This document shows, one piece after another, positions 45,143-58,500 of a stretch of DNA of 64,000 nt. Position numbers and translations under genes: made by a program. Source of the stretch: Ochromonas danica (lineage: Eukaryota > Sar > Chrysophyceae > Chromulinales > Chromulinaceae); assembly GCA_015146655.1 (NCBI GenBank), contig VKHL01000134.1, positions 1 to 64,000 of the forward strand, in the 5' to 3' direction. The notes beneath the pieces were generated by a model. It saw only the letters and a list, made by a program, of their open reading frames with translations. It ran no database searches and had not been told where the DNA came from. Position 1 is the stretch's first letter; every line of letters begins with the position of its first letter.

Positions 45143-47804
45143 ACTGCTAGACGATGGTCTAGAGGAGGAGTAGGGGGGTCGATGAGGAGGAAATAGTCTA
45201 CCTGAACCTAACCCTGCCTTTTGTCTAGTGGTGGTGATGGAGTTCATCATCATGTTGCTGTCATTGTTACGCTTACTATGAGACAGGTCAGTAGCAGCAG
45301 TAGTGAAGGAGGAGGATGAGGAGGAGGGTTGGGACACCACTGTTGTGAGATCTATGAGAGATTGCTGTTGTCCATCTTGATTAGCCATCATCATCGTCAT
45401 CATCATGTCGTCACTATAGAGATCATAATTGATATGTCTTATTCGTACTTTAGGTCTTGGTAGACAACGAAACCATTGATTGATATTAACACCAACAATT
45501 GATAAAATACGATCTAATGCAGGATTAATACATTTCATAATATAATAAAGAAAATTACATCTTAATGAACTACCACGTTTTAGGACATCATTAGGATGAT
45601 AAACTAAATGTTTTAAAGGTGTATTAGGTGGACCATAAACAACAAGATAAGGTACTCTCCAATTATAAGGTGGTATTGTCATTTCATCTATTAGAACAGA
45701 TTTTGTTGCTACAATAGCACCAGGTGGTTGTGATGAGATAGTATGATAATAACCATATCTTACTTCTTTATAAAAGATAAAATCCTTTAATACTATTCTA
45801 CCATTATCTTGTAATAGTTTTAACCATTGTATTGTAAGATATTGTTTAATTTGTGTTAAATCTTTAGATTGAAATAATAATCTTAATATTTTTTCTTGTA
45901 TTTTCTTTGTAATTTGACATTGATCTTTACGTATCATTTCAATACCTTTAGCATCTAAATGACCGTTATTATTTAAATTGTTTTTATTTTCATAACATCT
46001 TCCAACATATCTTTTCTTTGTAATTAAAATAGATGGCCAATAAACTTTTTCAAATTTTAATATGATATGTTTTGGTGTTTGTAATGTTATAGTTTGTGCA
46101 ATTTCTTCTCCTATTATAAATGCTTCTTGTAATGTACGTCCAGGAAGATGTACAAAGACACTATCTGTATCACCATAGACAACTTCACCATGCCAACGAG
46201 GATGATGATTGATAGTATGAATTGTATATTGTAATAATGTACGACCTGTTTGTACAATCGCATCAGCTAATTCTGCCATGGGCATACGTCCACTAAATCC
46301 AGCTGCTGTATAACCATCTAATGTACAACACAACACATGTAGTTACAGTATATACACATGTAGTTACATTATACACATGAAGTTACAGTATATACACATG
46401 TGGTTACAGTATATGCACATGAAGTTACAGTATATACACATGAAGTTACAGTATATACACATGTAGTTACAGTAAATATGTGTGGTTATAGTATATACAT
46501 GAAATTACAGCATACACATTTATTTGCAATATACGCATAAAGTTACAGTATTTACACATGTGGTCACAATATATGTTATGTCAAGTAAGTAAGATGATTG
46601 TGTAAACAGAGAGGACGGGGTTACGGGAGGGGGATGGGAGGGTATCTTACATGTAACATTCGATAATAGTTTAATAGCTAATTGTCTTGCATCTAATACT
46701 TTTAATAGTACTTTATATTTATCACTACTATTATTATTTCCATCTTTACTATAACGTTTCATAGCATTCTTTATCATAACACGTGATTCTAACATTTCTT
46801 CTAACATAGAAGGTAAAATACCTTTCCGTATTTCACGACTTGTAAAGATACTACCATTAGGAGCTATATAAGGTAAGGTATCATCAAAAGTGAATGTATA
46901 AGGAGTACCTTCTTCTGTAGACATAGACTGTTGTCTGTCACTATTATCACTAATAGATGATGCTGATATCATAGTGTGGTGTCTAGCAGCAAGAGCTGCA
47001 CTAATCCCTTCAGGATAATGAATCACTCCTAACTTCCCTGTTGTATCTGCTGCAGCAGCAGTAACAGTAACCTGATCCTCCCTCAATACAGATGTTGTTG
47101 CTGTTGTTGCTGTTGTTGTTGTTGTCTGACCTGGTCGAAGTTTACCCATAATAGTTGAAAAACAAAGATTAAAAGCAATCATAATAGATGGATAAAGTGA
47201 TTGAAAATCTAAAACAATAATAGGATCAGTATAAAATGCACATTTTGGTTCTAATACTAATGGAATCACTTCCATTGGTGCTTGTCTTGCAACTTGTTCA
47301 CGTGAAGCTGATAATAAGAGATATCCTTCATGATGTGCTTTATGTAATAATGTTGCTTCAACACGATATTGTGATCCACGATGTATAACAGAATGAAAAT
47401 CAATTCCATATAATCTTGCACATTCTGATATTTTACGAAAAATATCTAATTTTTCTAATAATAAGAGATTAACTAAAGTTAATGTATAAAGATAAGAAAT
47501 CATAATATGTAAGTTATTATTATGATGATGACACCAATAGGTTAATTGTTTAGATGAAAAATAAGGAATTCTTTGATTTAAAATAACTTCTACAGTATGT
47601 TGTATAGAACAATCAGATAGTTTAACTTCAGATGATATAATTTGCCAATTATTAAGAAATATTCTTCCTTTTAGATAAATACCAACATCACCAGCATCTA
47701 GACTACTATCACCACTATTATCATCATCATCATTATTATTATGTTGTTGATTATTAGATGATTTATTTGAATTTCCACCAAAATGACCTTCTCCTTCTTC
47801 TTCT

Positions 47805-47838
<34 letters not shown>

Positions 47839-48113
47839 ATGGGATAACAATACTATTACGATAAGATGGTTTTTCTTTAGGTAATCTACTTAATAATTGT
47901 ATACAATTAATATTTAAAATATTTCCACGTTTAATTAAATAACCATAAGAATGCGTTGTATTTTCATATCCTACCAGAAAATCAGGATCTAAATCTTGTA
48001 CAATGGATAAAAATTTGGATATTAAATCTATTTCATTTTCTACAATATTAATAATAGTATCTTTTGGTAGATGTGCTGTTGCAATAATTCGTTGGATGGA
48101 TTCCATGGAATAA

Positions 48114-48150
<37 letters not shown>

Positions 48151-48178
48151 GTCTACCTTCTTTTTGCTCTTGTGAATT

Positions 48179-48209
<31 letters not shown>

Positions 48210-49578
48210 CGTTTATATTGTTGTATAGATTGTAAACAAATAACACCAGCAAAACGATGAAGATGTTCCATAGAAGCACTACGAAGCATATCATCAACAA
48301 CCCAAATTATACAATCTATACTATCATATTTTGGATTAGCTAATAAATCTTGTCGTGTACGACAGAATAATTCCATACTTAATACCATTAAACGACTCAT
48401 AGTATCACTATTACCTGCTGTAAGACCTCCCTTACCAATGTTAGCCATTAGACTATTAGCAGAGGAGGTAGTAGGGGGAGAAGGAGTTTGTGTGGGACTT
48501 TGAATTTGTGACTTTAACCATGATGATGGAATTGATTGATGATGATAATGACTTCCATCTGTAGTAGTAGGTAATAGTACTTTAGAAGACTTCGTGGTGT
48601 TAGACAATACTAGTACATCTTTACGACGGGGGGGTGTAAATGTTGGTAATAAACATCTTCTTCTGTTAATAGAGATAATGGTTGATCTAATCACACCTTG
48701 TATACTATCTTCATAACGAATAGAACTACTACCATGATCTAACTGTACATTCTCTTCTACTTCTTCTTCTTCTTGTTTTCTTCCACCATTAAATGAAGGA
48801 ACATCATATAAATACTTAATAGACATAGCATTCTTCAAATAGCTACTACTACTACTACTAGGTCTAGATAAACTATGAAGTCTTTGCTCTTCTTCTTCAG
48901 CATCACGTTTAGAACTAAAATGTGCTTTCCATTTTCGTACAATAGGTTGAGCAATAACAGAGTCACTAAGAGGACTAAGTTGATATCGTTTGGGTGGGGT
49001 ATAGCTTGGAGACCAATAACATGTTTTCTTAGTGACTGTTATTAGAGTTTCAGATATTCTTCTTTCTTTACTTCCTTCAATCTTGAAAACCTTTAAATGA
49101 ATAGGTTTTGACTTAGGAGATGTCATTATTATTTTTTCTTCTTTTTCTTCCTTTTCTTTTTCTTCAAGAGTTTTGACCTCTTGGTGATTGTTAGGTTTAA
49201 TAGACGATGTAAGAATCATCATATGATTGCTATTGCAGTTGCAGTTGCTGCTACTGCTACTGATGTTGCTGTTATTCGTGTCATATCTATCTAGAGCAGC
49301 AAAGGAGACTGACTTCTTTGTACTGGATTTCATAGGTTTGGAAGAATCATATTCACCACCATCACCAGCAGCAGAAGAAGAAGAAGAGGAATGACGAGGA
49401 GATTGAATCTGAGGAGAGAGATGCTCATAGGAAAGTCTAGGCTGTTTACGAAAAACTGATGCTAAACTCTGTTGTGAGCCTGGATCTCTCATTCTTAAAG
49501 GTGGTAGACAGTCTATCCCTGCTGGTTTATGATTAGGATTACTTCTTATCAATGACGATGATAATGATGATGATGATA

Positions 49579-49645
<67 letters not shown>

Positions 49646-50480
49646 CTGTAAAGAGGATCTCTTTCTAGGCCAAGTGACAGCAGCAATACCATGTGTTGTA
49701 GTAACATCAAAAACTTCATCCTGTTGTTGCTGTTGTTGTCGTTCTTCTTCTTCTTCTTCCATGATACTATCATGCATAGATAATAACAGACTGGTTGATA
49801 AAATAGGACTTTCTTCTGCCATTTCTTTGAATGATCTATTATTACCACTGTTATTATTATTGTTATTGTCATTAATAGTACTGGGAGAAGGTAACAAAGG
49901 TGAATCGTCTAGAACTATTATTGGAGATGATTCAACAGATTTTGAACTCATCGTCCTTCCTTCAACAACAATAGCTGGTTTGATCATGGATAATGATGAA
50001 ACATGATTATCATCCTTTTCTTCTTCTTCTTCTACCTTGCCATTCATTTCTATTAGATCATCATTTAATTGAGTACAAGATAAAATAGCTTCTGTCTCTT
50101 TCAATATACTTTGTTGTGAATGTTCATCATCTTCATCTACTACTACTATATCATCATTATCAACATCTTCTTTCTTTGTTCGTGTTAGGTTATTATCATT
50201 TCTTAATAAGGATTGACTAATTTGTGACTTGGCATATTCTTCAACAATAATACCCATATCTTGACAACAACTATTAACAATTTCTTCTTGTTCTTCTGCT
50301 TCTCGTTGGACTTGTTCTACCACAGAAGTTACCCAAGCATCAACAACAGAATTTGTCGAAGAAGAAGAAGAGCTTGTTATATTATTATTTATATTATTAT
50401 TATTAATATTATTATTATCATCATGACTTGCATTTTCAACCTCATTAGTATTAAGTGGTGTTAATAATACTTGTTGTTCA

Positions 50481-50526
<46 letters not shown>

Positions 50527-51783
50527 GCTGTTGTTGTTCAACATGATGTGTGTTATTATGAGGAAGAAATTGTGAGAAGACATCAACAAGATTCTGTTTT
50601 TGTTGTAAAATTTTCTGAGCTTTTTCTTTTAATACTTTGCCTTTCTCTTGTAATTGCAAAAATCGAATTAAATAATCAAATTCCTTTTGTTGTATTAATC
50701 TTGTCATGGTTCTACTAGCTGGCATCTCTACTTGTTCATCAATCTCTATACCTTGTTTTGCACAACGTAATCGTTCTTCATCCCATAATTCAGAAGCAAA
50801 TTTTGCTTTTTTCATTTCCTTATTAAGAATAAAGTCACCATGTGTGTCTAATTCCAATTCACAAGTTGATTCTTTCTCCATATACTTGCGATTGGCTACA
50901 ACAGAATGAGTTGGTGGTAATGCCTCCCCATTGTCTTTATTTGAAATAGACTGCTCCTCGTTACTCTTACCCTCTCCCTTAGGAACATTATTCATGGACT
51001 GTTGATATTGTGACCATATTAAATCATCTTCTTTAATTTCTGCAAGAATAGTTTCAATTTCTAATTGATCAGATGCTGTTACTTCTTCTTCTTCTTCTTG
51101 TACTAGTACATTAGATAAATTAGCACGATTGACATATTTTTCTTTATCTTTATTTGTCATCATCTCACAATCTTTCCAAGTTTTCCATGAAGGAACAGAT
51201 TGTTGTGTGAAGAGTAGATGATGACTATGACCAGAAGAATGCTGATTTACCTCTTGATCTGAATTATCTTCATTACTCTTCAAAGGACCTGCTGGAGAAG
51301 TGTTGGTTGATAATAGAAAATTGAAGATAGGAGATTCCAATGATAAACTATTGTTATTTTTATGATCATTTCTTCTCTGTATGGGATTGTTGCTTGGTTG
51401 TGTGGGAGGTTTAATAGCAGCAGATGAAGAAGAAGTGGCAGTGTTGATGGGAAGTGAAGGTTGACTAGAAGGTGTACATCCAACATTGACATCTTGTTGT
51501 TGTTGTCGTTGTTTCGGTTTTATTCGATTCATATCAGGTAATGGTAAACGAAACTTGATTTGTTTACACAATCATGATATTAACTAATGAGTGAGAAAGA
51601 TATAAAGTCACTCCTTACCTTGACATTCTTCAATTGAATCCAACTCATAGGAGCAACATTATAATCAGAGGTAAATTGCAATAAATAAGGTATATGAGCT
51701 TCATAAGCTTGCATAGAAATTCCTGCTAATGCACCTTCCTTTGATAACATGTACAAAAACCATCATCATTAAACAATCCAACA

Positions 51784-51837
<54 letters not shown>

Positions 51838-52717
51838 TACATACATACATACACACACATACACACACACACAAAGCACACAGACACACAAAGCACACAC
51901 ACACGCACACACACACGCACACACACACAGAAGGCAATCTACAGTGTCAATACTACTGTAGTTATTCTACTAGTCTAATTACTTACATTCAGTACAGATG
52001 CTAATCTCTGTTTATCATTCGGATCATTCAAATAAGCTTTAATAAAGAAAACCTCATCTTGCCACATACCATAGATGGAACGTTTCTTTACAATATCAAG
52101 ATGATGAATATGTTTCTTACGTCTTATTTCTTGTTGTATTGGTTGTTTCCTCTTCATCATTGCTAACCTACGCATATGAAGGATATCTTCTAAAGATCCC
52201 TCAAGAACAGGTAGAATTCTAACATAACACAAGACCACCACCACTAAGTCATCTTCCAATAGTCACATCTTTGTATGATAGATACAGTAGATTACAGTTG
52301 TCTAATTACAGTAGACCTCTGACGTACCTGGAAATCTTGGCATAGGAATCAAAAGCAGCATGATACATACTTTCTGGTCGAAAATAGATATATGGTAGAA
52401 TCTACAAGAACAGCACAGCACAGCACAGCACAGCACATCAATGATAAACACAACACAGCACAGTACAGTATGGTATGGTATGGTATGGTAGACTGTACCC
52501 CATGAAGATGAAGACAAGCACGTTGTCCTAATGTAGTAGAACCAAAAATACGAATCACAGGTCTTAATTCTTGTGGAGGTAAAGAATGTATTGACTGTAA
52601 GTCAGATGTAACTTCAATCTTGGTCATATAGTGATCCAGATTGACCACTAGCATAGAGAGAAAACAACAACTTTCTTCTTCTTCTTCTTCTTCTTCTTCT
52701 TCTCCACTCATTGCCAC
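44690..52717 (-). CDS. REV3: DNA polymerase zeta catalytic subunit
   Basis: Exons are 52717-52499, 52401-52328, 52218-51987, 51738-51619, 51553-46651 and 46317-44690, giving 2391 residues. This is the B-family translesion polymerase. The N-terminal domain has VNLDHYMTKI, VIRIFGSTTLGQRACLHLHG, PYIYFRPE and YEAHIPYLLQFTSDYNVAPM. Polymerase motif A is VLDFQSLYPSIMIAFN (about residue 1658). Motif B is RQLAIKLLSNVTYGYTAAGFSGRMP, split by the last intron at NVT|YGYT, which confirms the join. Motif C is VYGDTDSVFV (about 1897). The end carries CysA (CGICEKEDALPRRFICSHC) and CysB with CESLACEIFHERC, the 4Fe-4S/accessory-subunit module. The centre (about residues 230-1300) is largely poly-Gln, Ser, Asn, Asp/Glu runs. 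The acceptor of exon 5 (CAAG at 51554) lacks a pyrimidine tract and is the weakest junction. Confidence 0.93.
45073..45141 (+). repeat. (GTT)n trinucleotide coding poly-Thr in REV3
   Basis: About 23 perfect units. On the REV3 strand the frame reads ACA, giving a run of Thr before the CysA zinc finger. Confidence 0.95.
46334..46575 (+). repeat. Minisatellite of about 22 bases in the last REV3 intron
   Basis: Around nine to ten diverged copies of a unit like AGTTACAGTATATACACATG. It fills most of the 333-base intron that splits polymerase motif B. Confidence 0.85.
49553..49645 (+). repeat. (GAT)n trinucleotide coding poly-Ser in REV3
   Basis: About 30 units with two or three AAT/GAC-type breaks. 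The minus-strand frame is TCA, giving a Ser run. Smaller runs of the same kind lie at 47820-47843, 48115-48148 and 48183-48208. Confidence 0.9.
50481..50538 (+). repeat. (GTT)n coding poly-Gln in REV3
   Basis: About 18 units read as CAA on the REV3 strand, giving a Gln run broken by one GCT-type unit. Confidence 0.9.
51780..51928 (+). repeat. (CA)n with CATA and AAAGCACAC breaks in REV3 intron 4
   Basis: A pure CA stretch, a CATA stretch, then CACAAAGCACACAGACACACAAAGCACAC. It occupies most of the intron between exons 51987 and 51738. Confidence 0.95.
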
Positions 52718-52951
52718 CTGCCTTGCTCAATACTTGTGATGTCACGTGGTAACTCTCTCTCTTTTTTATCGATATATCTACTGTACAAGTATGTTCCACA
52801 CAATTTAATTCATTCCCATTCCATTCAACAAGGGTGAATGTCCTTTCTAATTAAGCTATTTCATATCCATTACTAGTGAATTACGTAATATCGTTTTAAG
52901 TTAACGGTGAGGGGAATTTCATATTTTCTGTTCATACGGGCATATTATCTC
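52718..52951. promoter_or_regulatory. Divergent region between REV3 and torsin-like genes
   Basis: 234 bases between two start codons, AT-rich, with no coding signal. It should hold both promoters. The sequence CATTCCCATTCCATTC at about 52813-52828 is the only repetitive element I noticed. Confidence 0.4.
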
Positions 52952-54209
52952 ATGAGAGAACTATACTTGAATTGTCTACTGATATTCGTACTTTGCTCTT
53001 TCTATCTGGTTGTCTCATCTACCAAAGGAAAGGATAATAGTAATAATGATGATGACTTTTGGTAGGTTTTATTTTTTCTATTCATACTATCTCATGTAAT
53101 TTGTTACTAATCATCATATGATGATGACATTATCTATCTATCCACTACTACTACACACACGCACGCGCGCAGGTTTAAAGGTTTAATTTATACAGAGTCT
53201 TTCTTTGGTGAGAGAAGATGCAGGTTTAAGAAAGATCTCATAGGAAATGCTAGTTTGGCGTAAGTGACTGAACTGACATTTTGTTTTTACAATATTGATG
53301 ATTCTCACTTCAGCTTCTCCTTTTCTCACTGTCTCTCTCTCCCTCGATTCTACTCTATTCTATGTCATCTCTCTCTCTCTCTGTCTGTCTGTCTCTCTCT
53401 GTCATGGTAGACTGAGAAATTCTATTCATGGACAGAAAATAGCGATTGACTCTATTTTAGAATCTCTTATGGTATGGGAGAATCGTAAAAGTGTTGGTGA
53501 AGCTAATCCATTAGTCTTGGCTATTAGTGGTCCTACAGGTTAGTGACCAGCACTTCTACTTGTGACAACACAACGCAACTCACTTGTTTGTTCTGTAGGC
53601 ACTGGCAAGAGTGAAACAGCTGATGTATTAGGCAAAAGCTTGTTTGTTGGTGGTAGTGGTAGTGGTAGTAATAATAACAACAGGAAGAGATTGACTGGAA
53701 ATAATGAAGAAGATATTTGTGTTTTGAAATTACATGGAGAACAGTATAGTAAAGATAGTGGAACTATACCTCAACTTCGAAGATTATTAAAGAAAAGAGT
53801 AATTGATCATCTTGAACGATCTAAGGGACCTGCTTTGATTATCTTTGATGAGATTAATAAACTATTACCTGGCATCTTAGATGTAAGTCAAACTTATTCA
53901 TTTTGTTTTCATAAACTTTGGATTGATTGATTAATTGATTGCTAACCATATTGATATAATGTTATGGTCTATAATTTACTGGTCTCTATTAAATTATATT
54001 ATTAAAAATAGGTTTTAATGCCAGCTTTGGATAGTCATGGATCAATAGAAGAAACTATAATAGTTGAAGAGACAACCTATTGGCAATATTTTTCAAATTA
54101 CTTCATTTCTCCTCCTTCTCCAAGACAAGCAATAAGATCACAACATGATATAAATTATTGTAAAGAGAATCCTAATCATTCTGATTGCTTAAATCAAGAA
54201 TTTCATTCT

Positions 54210-54241
<32 letters not shown>

Positions 54242-55235
54242 TGTAATGCAAAAGTCTGTTACCAAAGTCTATCCTACTGATGAAGTCATCTTTCTCTTTA
54301 TTTCAGATGTTGGTGGAGATGCAATAGTGAACTATCTTATCAAAGCAGGTGATAGCTCTAAGATATCAGAAGATGCTATGAAACAAATGGTGAAGACTTC
54401 TATTGACAATCAATGGGAACAATTACAATTTGCCAAGACAATCTCTGATGTGGTTCCTTTCCAACCTTTAGATAGGAAAAGAGCAGCTGACTTTATGAAA
54501 GCAGAGATTAAACGTTTTTCAAAGAGATTTGCATATCAAAAATGGTTCAAACTAGTAGTAGATGATGAGATTGTGGATATGTTAACTAGTCCTCTCTTTC
54601 TTAAATATGTTCGCTATTCATTAAAGACATCAACAACAAGAAAATCATCATCTGCATCTTCATTCTCCTCCTCTTCTACAAGTGGAGATGGGAAAGAGGA
54701 ACGAAGTGGTGAGTTTGTAAAGTTTGGTGGACGTGATGTTAACACCATCTCAATGAGGAAATTAATGGGAGTTGTGCTAAAATATTCCGCTTCTCGACCA
54801 GGTATACTACAATCATAGAGTACTATGCTGTTTATGCTCTATCTTGTGAAACTGATAGGGTCAATTGATTGTAAATGAATGTACCAGATCAAATACTTCA
54901 TGTTGGTCTGCTGTCAAGTCGCAGTCTGGAAGCTTTCTTTGGAGCTAATAAGCCTGTTATTGCTGATGATGCCCGTCAGGTAGCATATAATAGGTTATTT
55001 CGCATTTAATGCTCGTTGTTATCTATTTTGCTTGTATGAATGATGACAGACTTATTTGCAATGGTGCAAGATAAACAACAAAGGCTCTTCCAATTCAGAA
55101 CCTAATGCAACACGGTTAAGTAAGACGTTAGGTCTAAGTCGTTATTTTGAAGAAGATCTTGATGAAGACTATAAGATTGATGAAAAGTTGGTCTACTCTG
55201 ATAATTGTGAATTGATCTGGTTTGGATCATTTTAG
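52952..55235 (+). CDS. Torsin-like ER-lumenal AAA+ ATPase
   Basis: Exons are 52952-53061, 53173-53259, 53411-53538, 53599-53882, 54012-54801, 54888-54979 and 55050-55235, giving 558 residues with phases closing. A signal peptide (YLNCLLIFVLCSFYLVVSS) leads to CRFKKDLIGNASLALRNSIHGQKIAIDSI, the opening of torsin-family ClpB-like domains. Walker A is GPTGTGKSE, Walker B is ALIIFDEINKL followed by LPGILDVLMPALDSHG, and the sensor I block is IFLFISDVGGDAI; torsinA has closely parallel blocks. Helices VVPFQPLDRKRAADFMKAEIKRF then resemble the family small domain. An acidic C-terminus ends with a Cys (SDNCELIW) near where torsins have a conserved Cys. Torsins act with partner activators at the ER and nuclear envelope. 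A Ser-rich insert (about residues 290-310) is unusual, and the protein is larger than animal torsins (about 330). Confidence 0.85.
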
Positions 55236-55559
55236 TGTAGATAATGGAATGTAATAACTATTTAATATCACTTGCTTCAAGGCAACAATACCCACAGCAA
55301 TTAGTTTAGAGAAGGAATAATGCTTCGACCTTAGATAACAATTGTCAAGCCCACATGGAGGCTATTTCTTTGTCTCATGATAATAGGGAATCGTAGTCCA
55401 TGATGTATTCAGTGGTGGTGACATCCATTGTGGATTTATTATTGGTGTGCGTGGGAACTGTATGACGGCGTGAACGAACAACGGCAGAGCGCTGCTATTT
55501 TGATTGAAACGAGTAGACTAATTCCACTGTATTGGATATTACAATAAAAGACAGATTAG
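55236..55559. other. Intergenic gap between torsin-like and proline-rich genes
   Basis: 324 bases, no coding, repeat or RNA feature seen. Both genes point right, so it holds the 3' region of one and the promoter of the other. Confidence 0.5.
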
Positions 55560-58500
55560 ATGTCCTTTCCACGTCCTCAGTTAAGACGCGTACCAGCACC
55601 ATCTTCGTCATCATCATCATCATCAAGATCCCCAACACCGAGTGATGAAAGCAAGAAAGGCAATAGTAGTGTATTATCACGTTGGCCACCAGCAGCAGCA
55701 AAATCTCCTCCCCCACCCTCAGCATCGCCAACTCCACCAACACCACCACCACCACTACTACAACCGCCAATAATATTACCCCCAGCAACCACAACCAGCC
55801 CTGGTAAATCACACCAAGTATCCCATCCACCTCCACCACCACGACCTCCATCAAGAGCTAATCCTACACCATCTCCACCTCAGCCACGACCTCCATCAAG
55901 AGCTAATCCTACACCATCTCCTCCTCAGCCACGACCTCCTGGTCCCCCAGTAGCAGGTGGCCACCAGCCTCCTCCCCCTGCAAGACCTCTAAGTCAGACA
56001 ATGTCGACTTCCTCTGATTCTCTAGATGAATTATATAAAGAGGAAATAGTTGGGAAAAGTGATCTTCCTCTATCATCTGGGCCTCCACCTCCACCTCCTC
56101 CCCAACAGTCTCGTCAGACTCCTCCTCCTCCTCCTCCATCCACAGCTCTACCCCCTCCCCCTTCTCGTCCTCCTTCTTCCTCCTCTGCTCTCCCTTCATC
56201 TCCTTCTCGATCAGCAAGAGAGAGCCCAGCACCACCTCCAGCACCCCCTCCTCCATCATCATCACCTACCCACTCCTCCAATAAGGCAGCAATACCAGTA
56301 GGTATTGATAATCAACCGTTATCATCAGAGAAAGATGACAGACCCTCATCCCCGCCAATGTATATGGAAGATGGTCTCGTTAAGACACACAGTCGTGTAC
56401 CTTTCATGGAGAACACTCCATCTCATGAAGATGGAGAAGTAGTAGCAGAGCAAGAAGAAGAAGAGAAGAAGAAGGAGGAGGAGGAGAAGAAAGATATACC
56501 ATCACCTAGCCATGGAAGACAACTATCTCCCTCTTCTTCTTCTTCTCCTCCTCCTCCTCCATCCAATAAATCAACTCCCAGGCTATCATTAAAATCAACC
56601 ATTCCAACAGAACAAATGTCACCAACTACACCATCATCATCATCAACAACAACAACCAAGAAAGTAGTAGAGAAAGGGAAAGTTTTAGACAATCAACGTC
56701 TCTTAGAGATCTTACAACGAAGTTGTCAAGAAGTGGATCAATATGTACGAGGACAATGTGAACGTTTTACACATGCTGTTCAACAATATGAAGATGAAGC
56801 AGCTTCATTGTTTATTATGGAACATAAACATAAAGTAGCCTTAAAGACGATAGCGGATCAATTAGCAGCTAATGCTGCTACTTCAAGTAATCGTTTGCTA
56901 ACAGCCGCTCACTTTACTAATCATTCACAAAGTGATTCAATGATGATTAATAAGCATCTAGTAGAGATTTTCCGAGCAGGTGGAGTAGGTGGAGAAGGAG
57001 ATGTTGATAATAGCTTAGGAGGATATGAGGAAGGAGAGATGATTATTGATAATAATAGTTATAAAGCTGCTGTATCTTATCGTAATAGTAATATTAACAA
57101 TAATAATAATAATATGAGCAAGTCTCAACTAGCAACAGCTGGTGGTAATGGTAATAATAGTAATAATGGTGGTGTAACTAGAACAACAAGTATTGGATAT
57201 CCAATAACAGGCAATGTCAACATGATAAATAATACTATTAATAATGGTATTATCACACAATATGAAGATGCCTTTGAAACTTCTCTATTAGGTCATCATA
57301 CAACAACATGGAAAATGCGAGATATACAAGAAATCTTAACGAATGCTTATCGTTGTAAAATTAAAGGAATACAATCTAGTATTGAAAAGAATTCATCTTT
57401 ATTATATGAATCTATCTATACTATGGTTAAGAAAATTATGAAATCACAAGATAAAAAGAAATTATTACAAACAGAAAAGATTTTATCAGATTATTATCAA
57501 GAAGGTGAGATTTTATTATTATATCAATTATCATCTTTTGAAGAAATATTAAATAAAATAATTCAACAAAGTCAAAATCATATTCAACAAGAAATACAAT
57601 TTCTTCAACAATCAAGTCAAAGAAAGAAAGAAAATTTAATAGAAACATTAGAAATTTCTTATCAAGAACAAAAGAAATCATTTCATCATAGTTTAGAAAT
57701 GATATTTCAAGAAGGTTCATTACATCATGATATAAATTGTCAAATAGAAGAAAAGATGAATCGATATATTTTGGATCAATTTCATGATATTGCTATGAGA
57801 TATAATCTTTCTGATTCATCATCATCATCATCTTCGTCATCATCATCATCTTCTTCTTCAATGTCTGCTTCTGCTTCACTGATGGCAGATCATCATCATC
57901 ATCATCCAAATCATCATCACAATCACAGTAGTGGTAGTGGACATCATCATCATCATCCAAATCCAAATCATCATCATCAAACTGGTCAAAATCATCCAAT
58001 TCTACAAAAATGGAGGACTAGTCTAGATGAAGTAGATAAAGCCTATCAACATTGTTATGAGAAGATTGTCAAGAAACATGAAGAAGATGGATTAAAACGT
58101 TGTGTTACATCTGAAGTCTATGTTACTAAATTCCATCAAGTTATGTATGAAGTATTACAATATAAACGAAAACTTATGGAAGGAAGTGAAGAACGATTAG
58201 GATTAGTTCGTAGAGTAATGGAAGGTTATTATATGCCTTTATTAGAAGATTGTCATGAAGAATTAGCACATCTTTCAACTTTATTAGAAGATGCTTGGCT
58301 TTATGATCAATCATTGAAACATTATGTGGAAAGTCTACGACGTAGACAATCCACTGTAATTGCCTCCTCTTCTTCCTCCTCTTCTCTTCTTCAACCAATA
58401 CCTCGACAAGACACAGAGGAACAACAACAACCACAACCACAACAATCACAACAATCAAAAGGAGAATCACAACTTCCCCCATCTCTTGATGGCGTGACAA

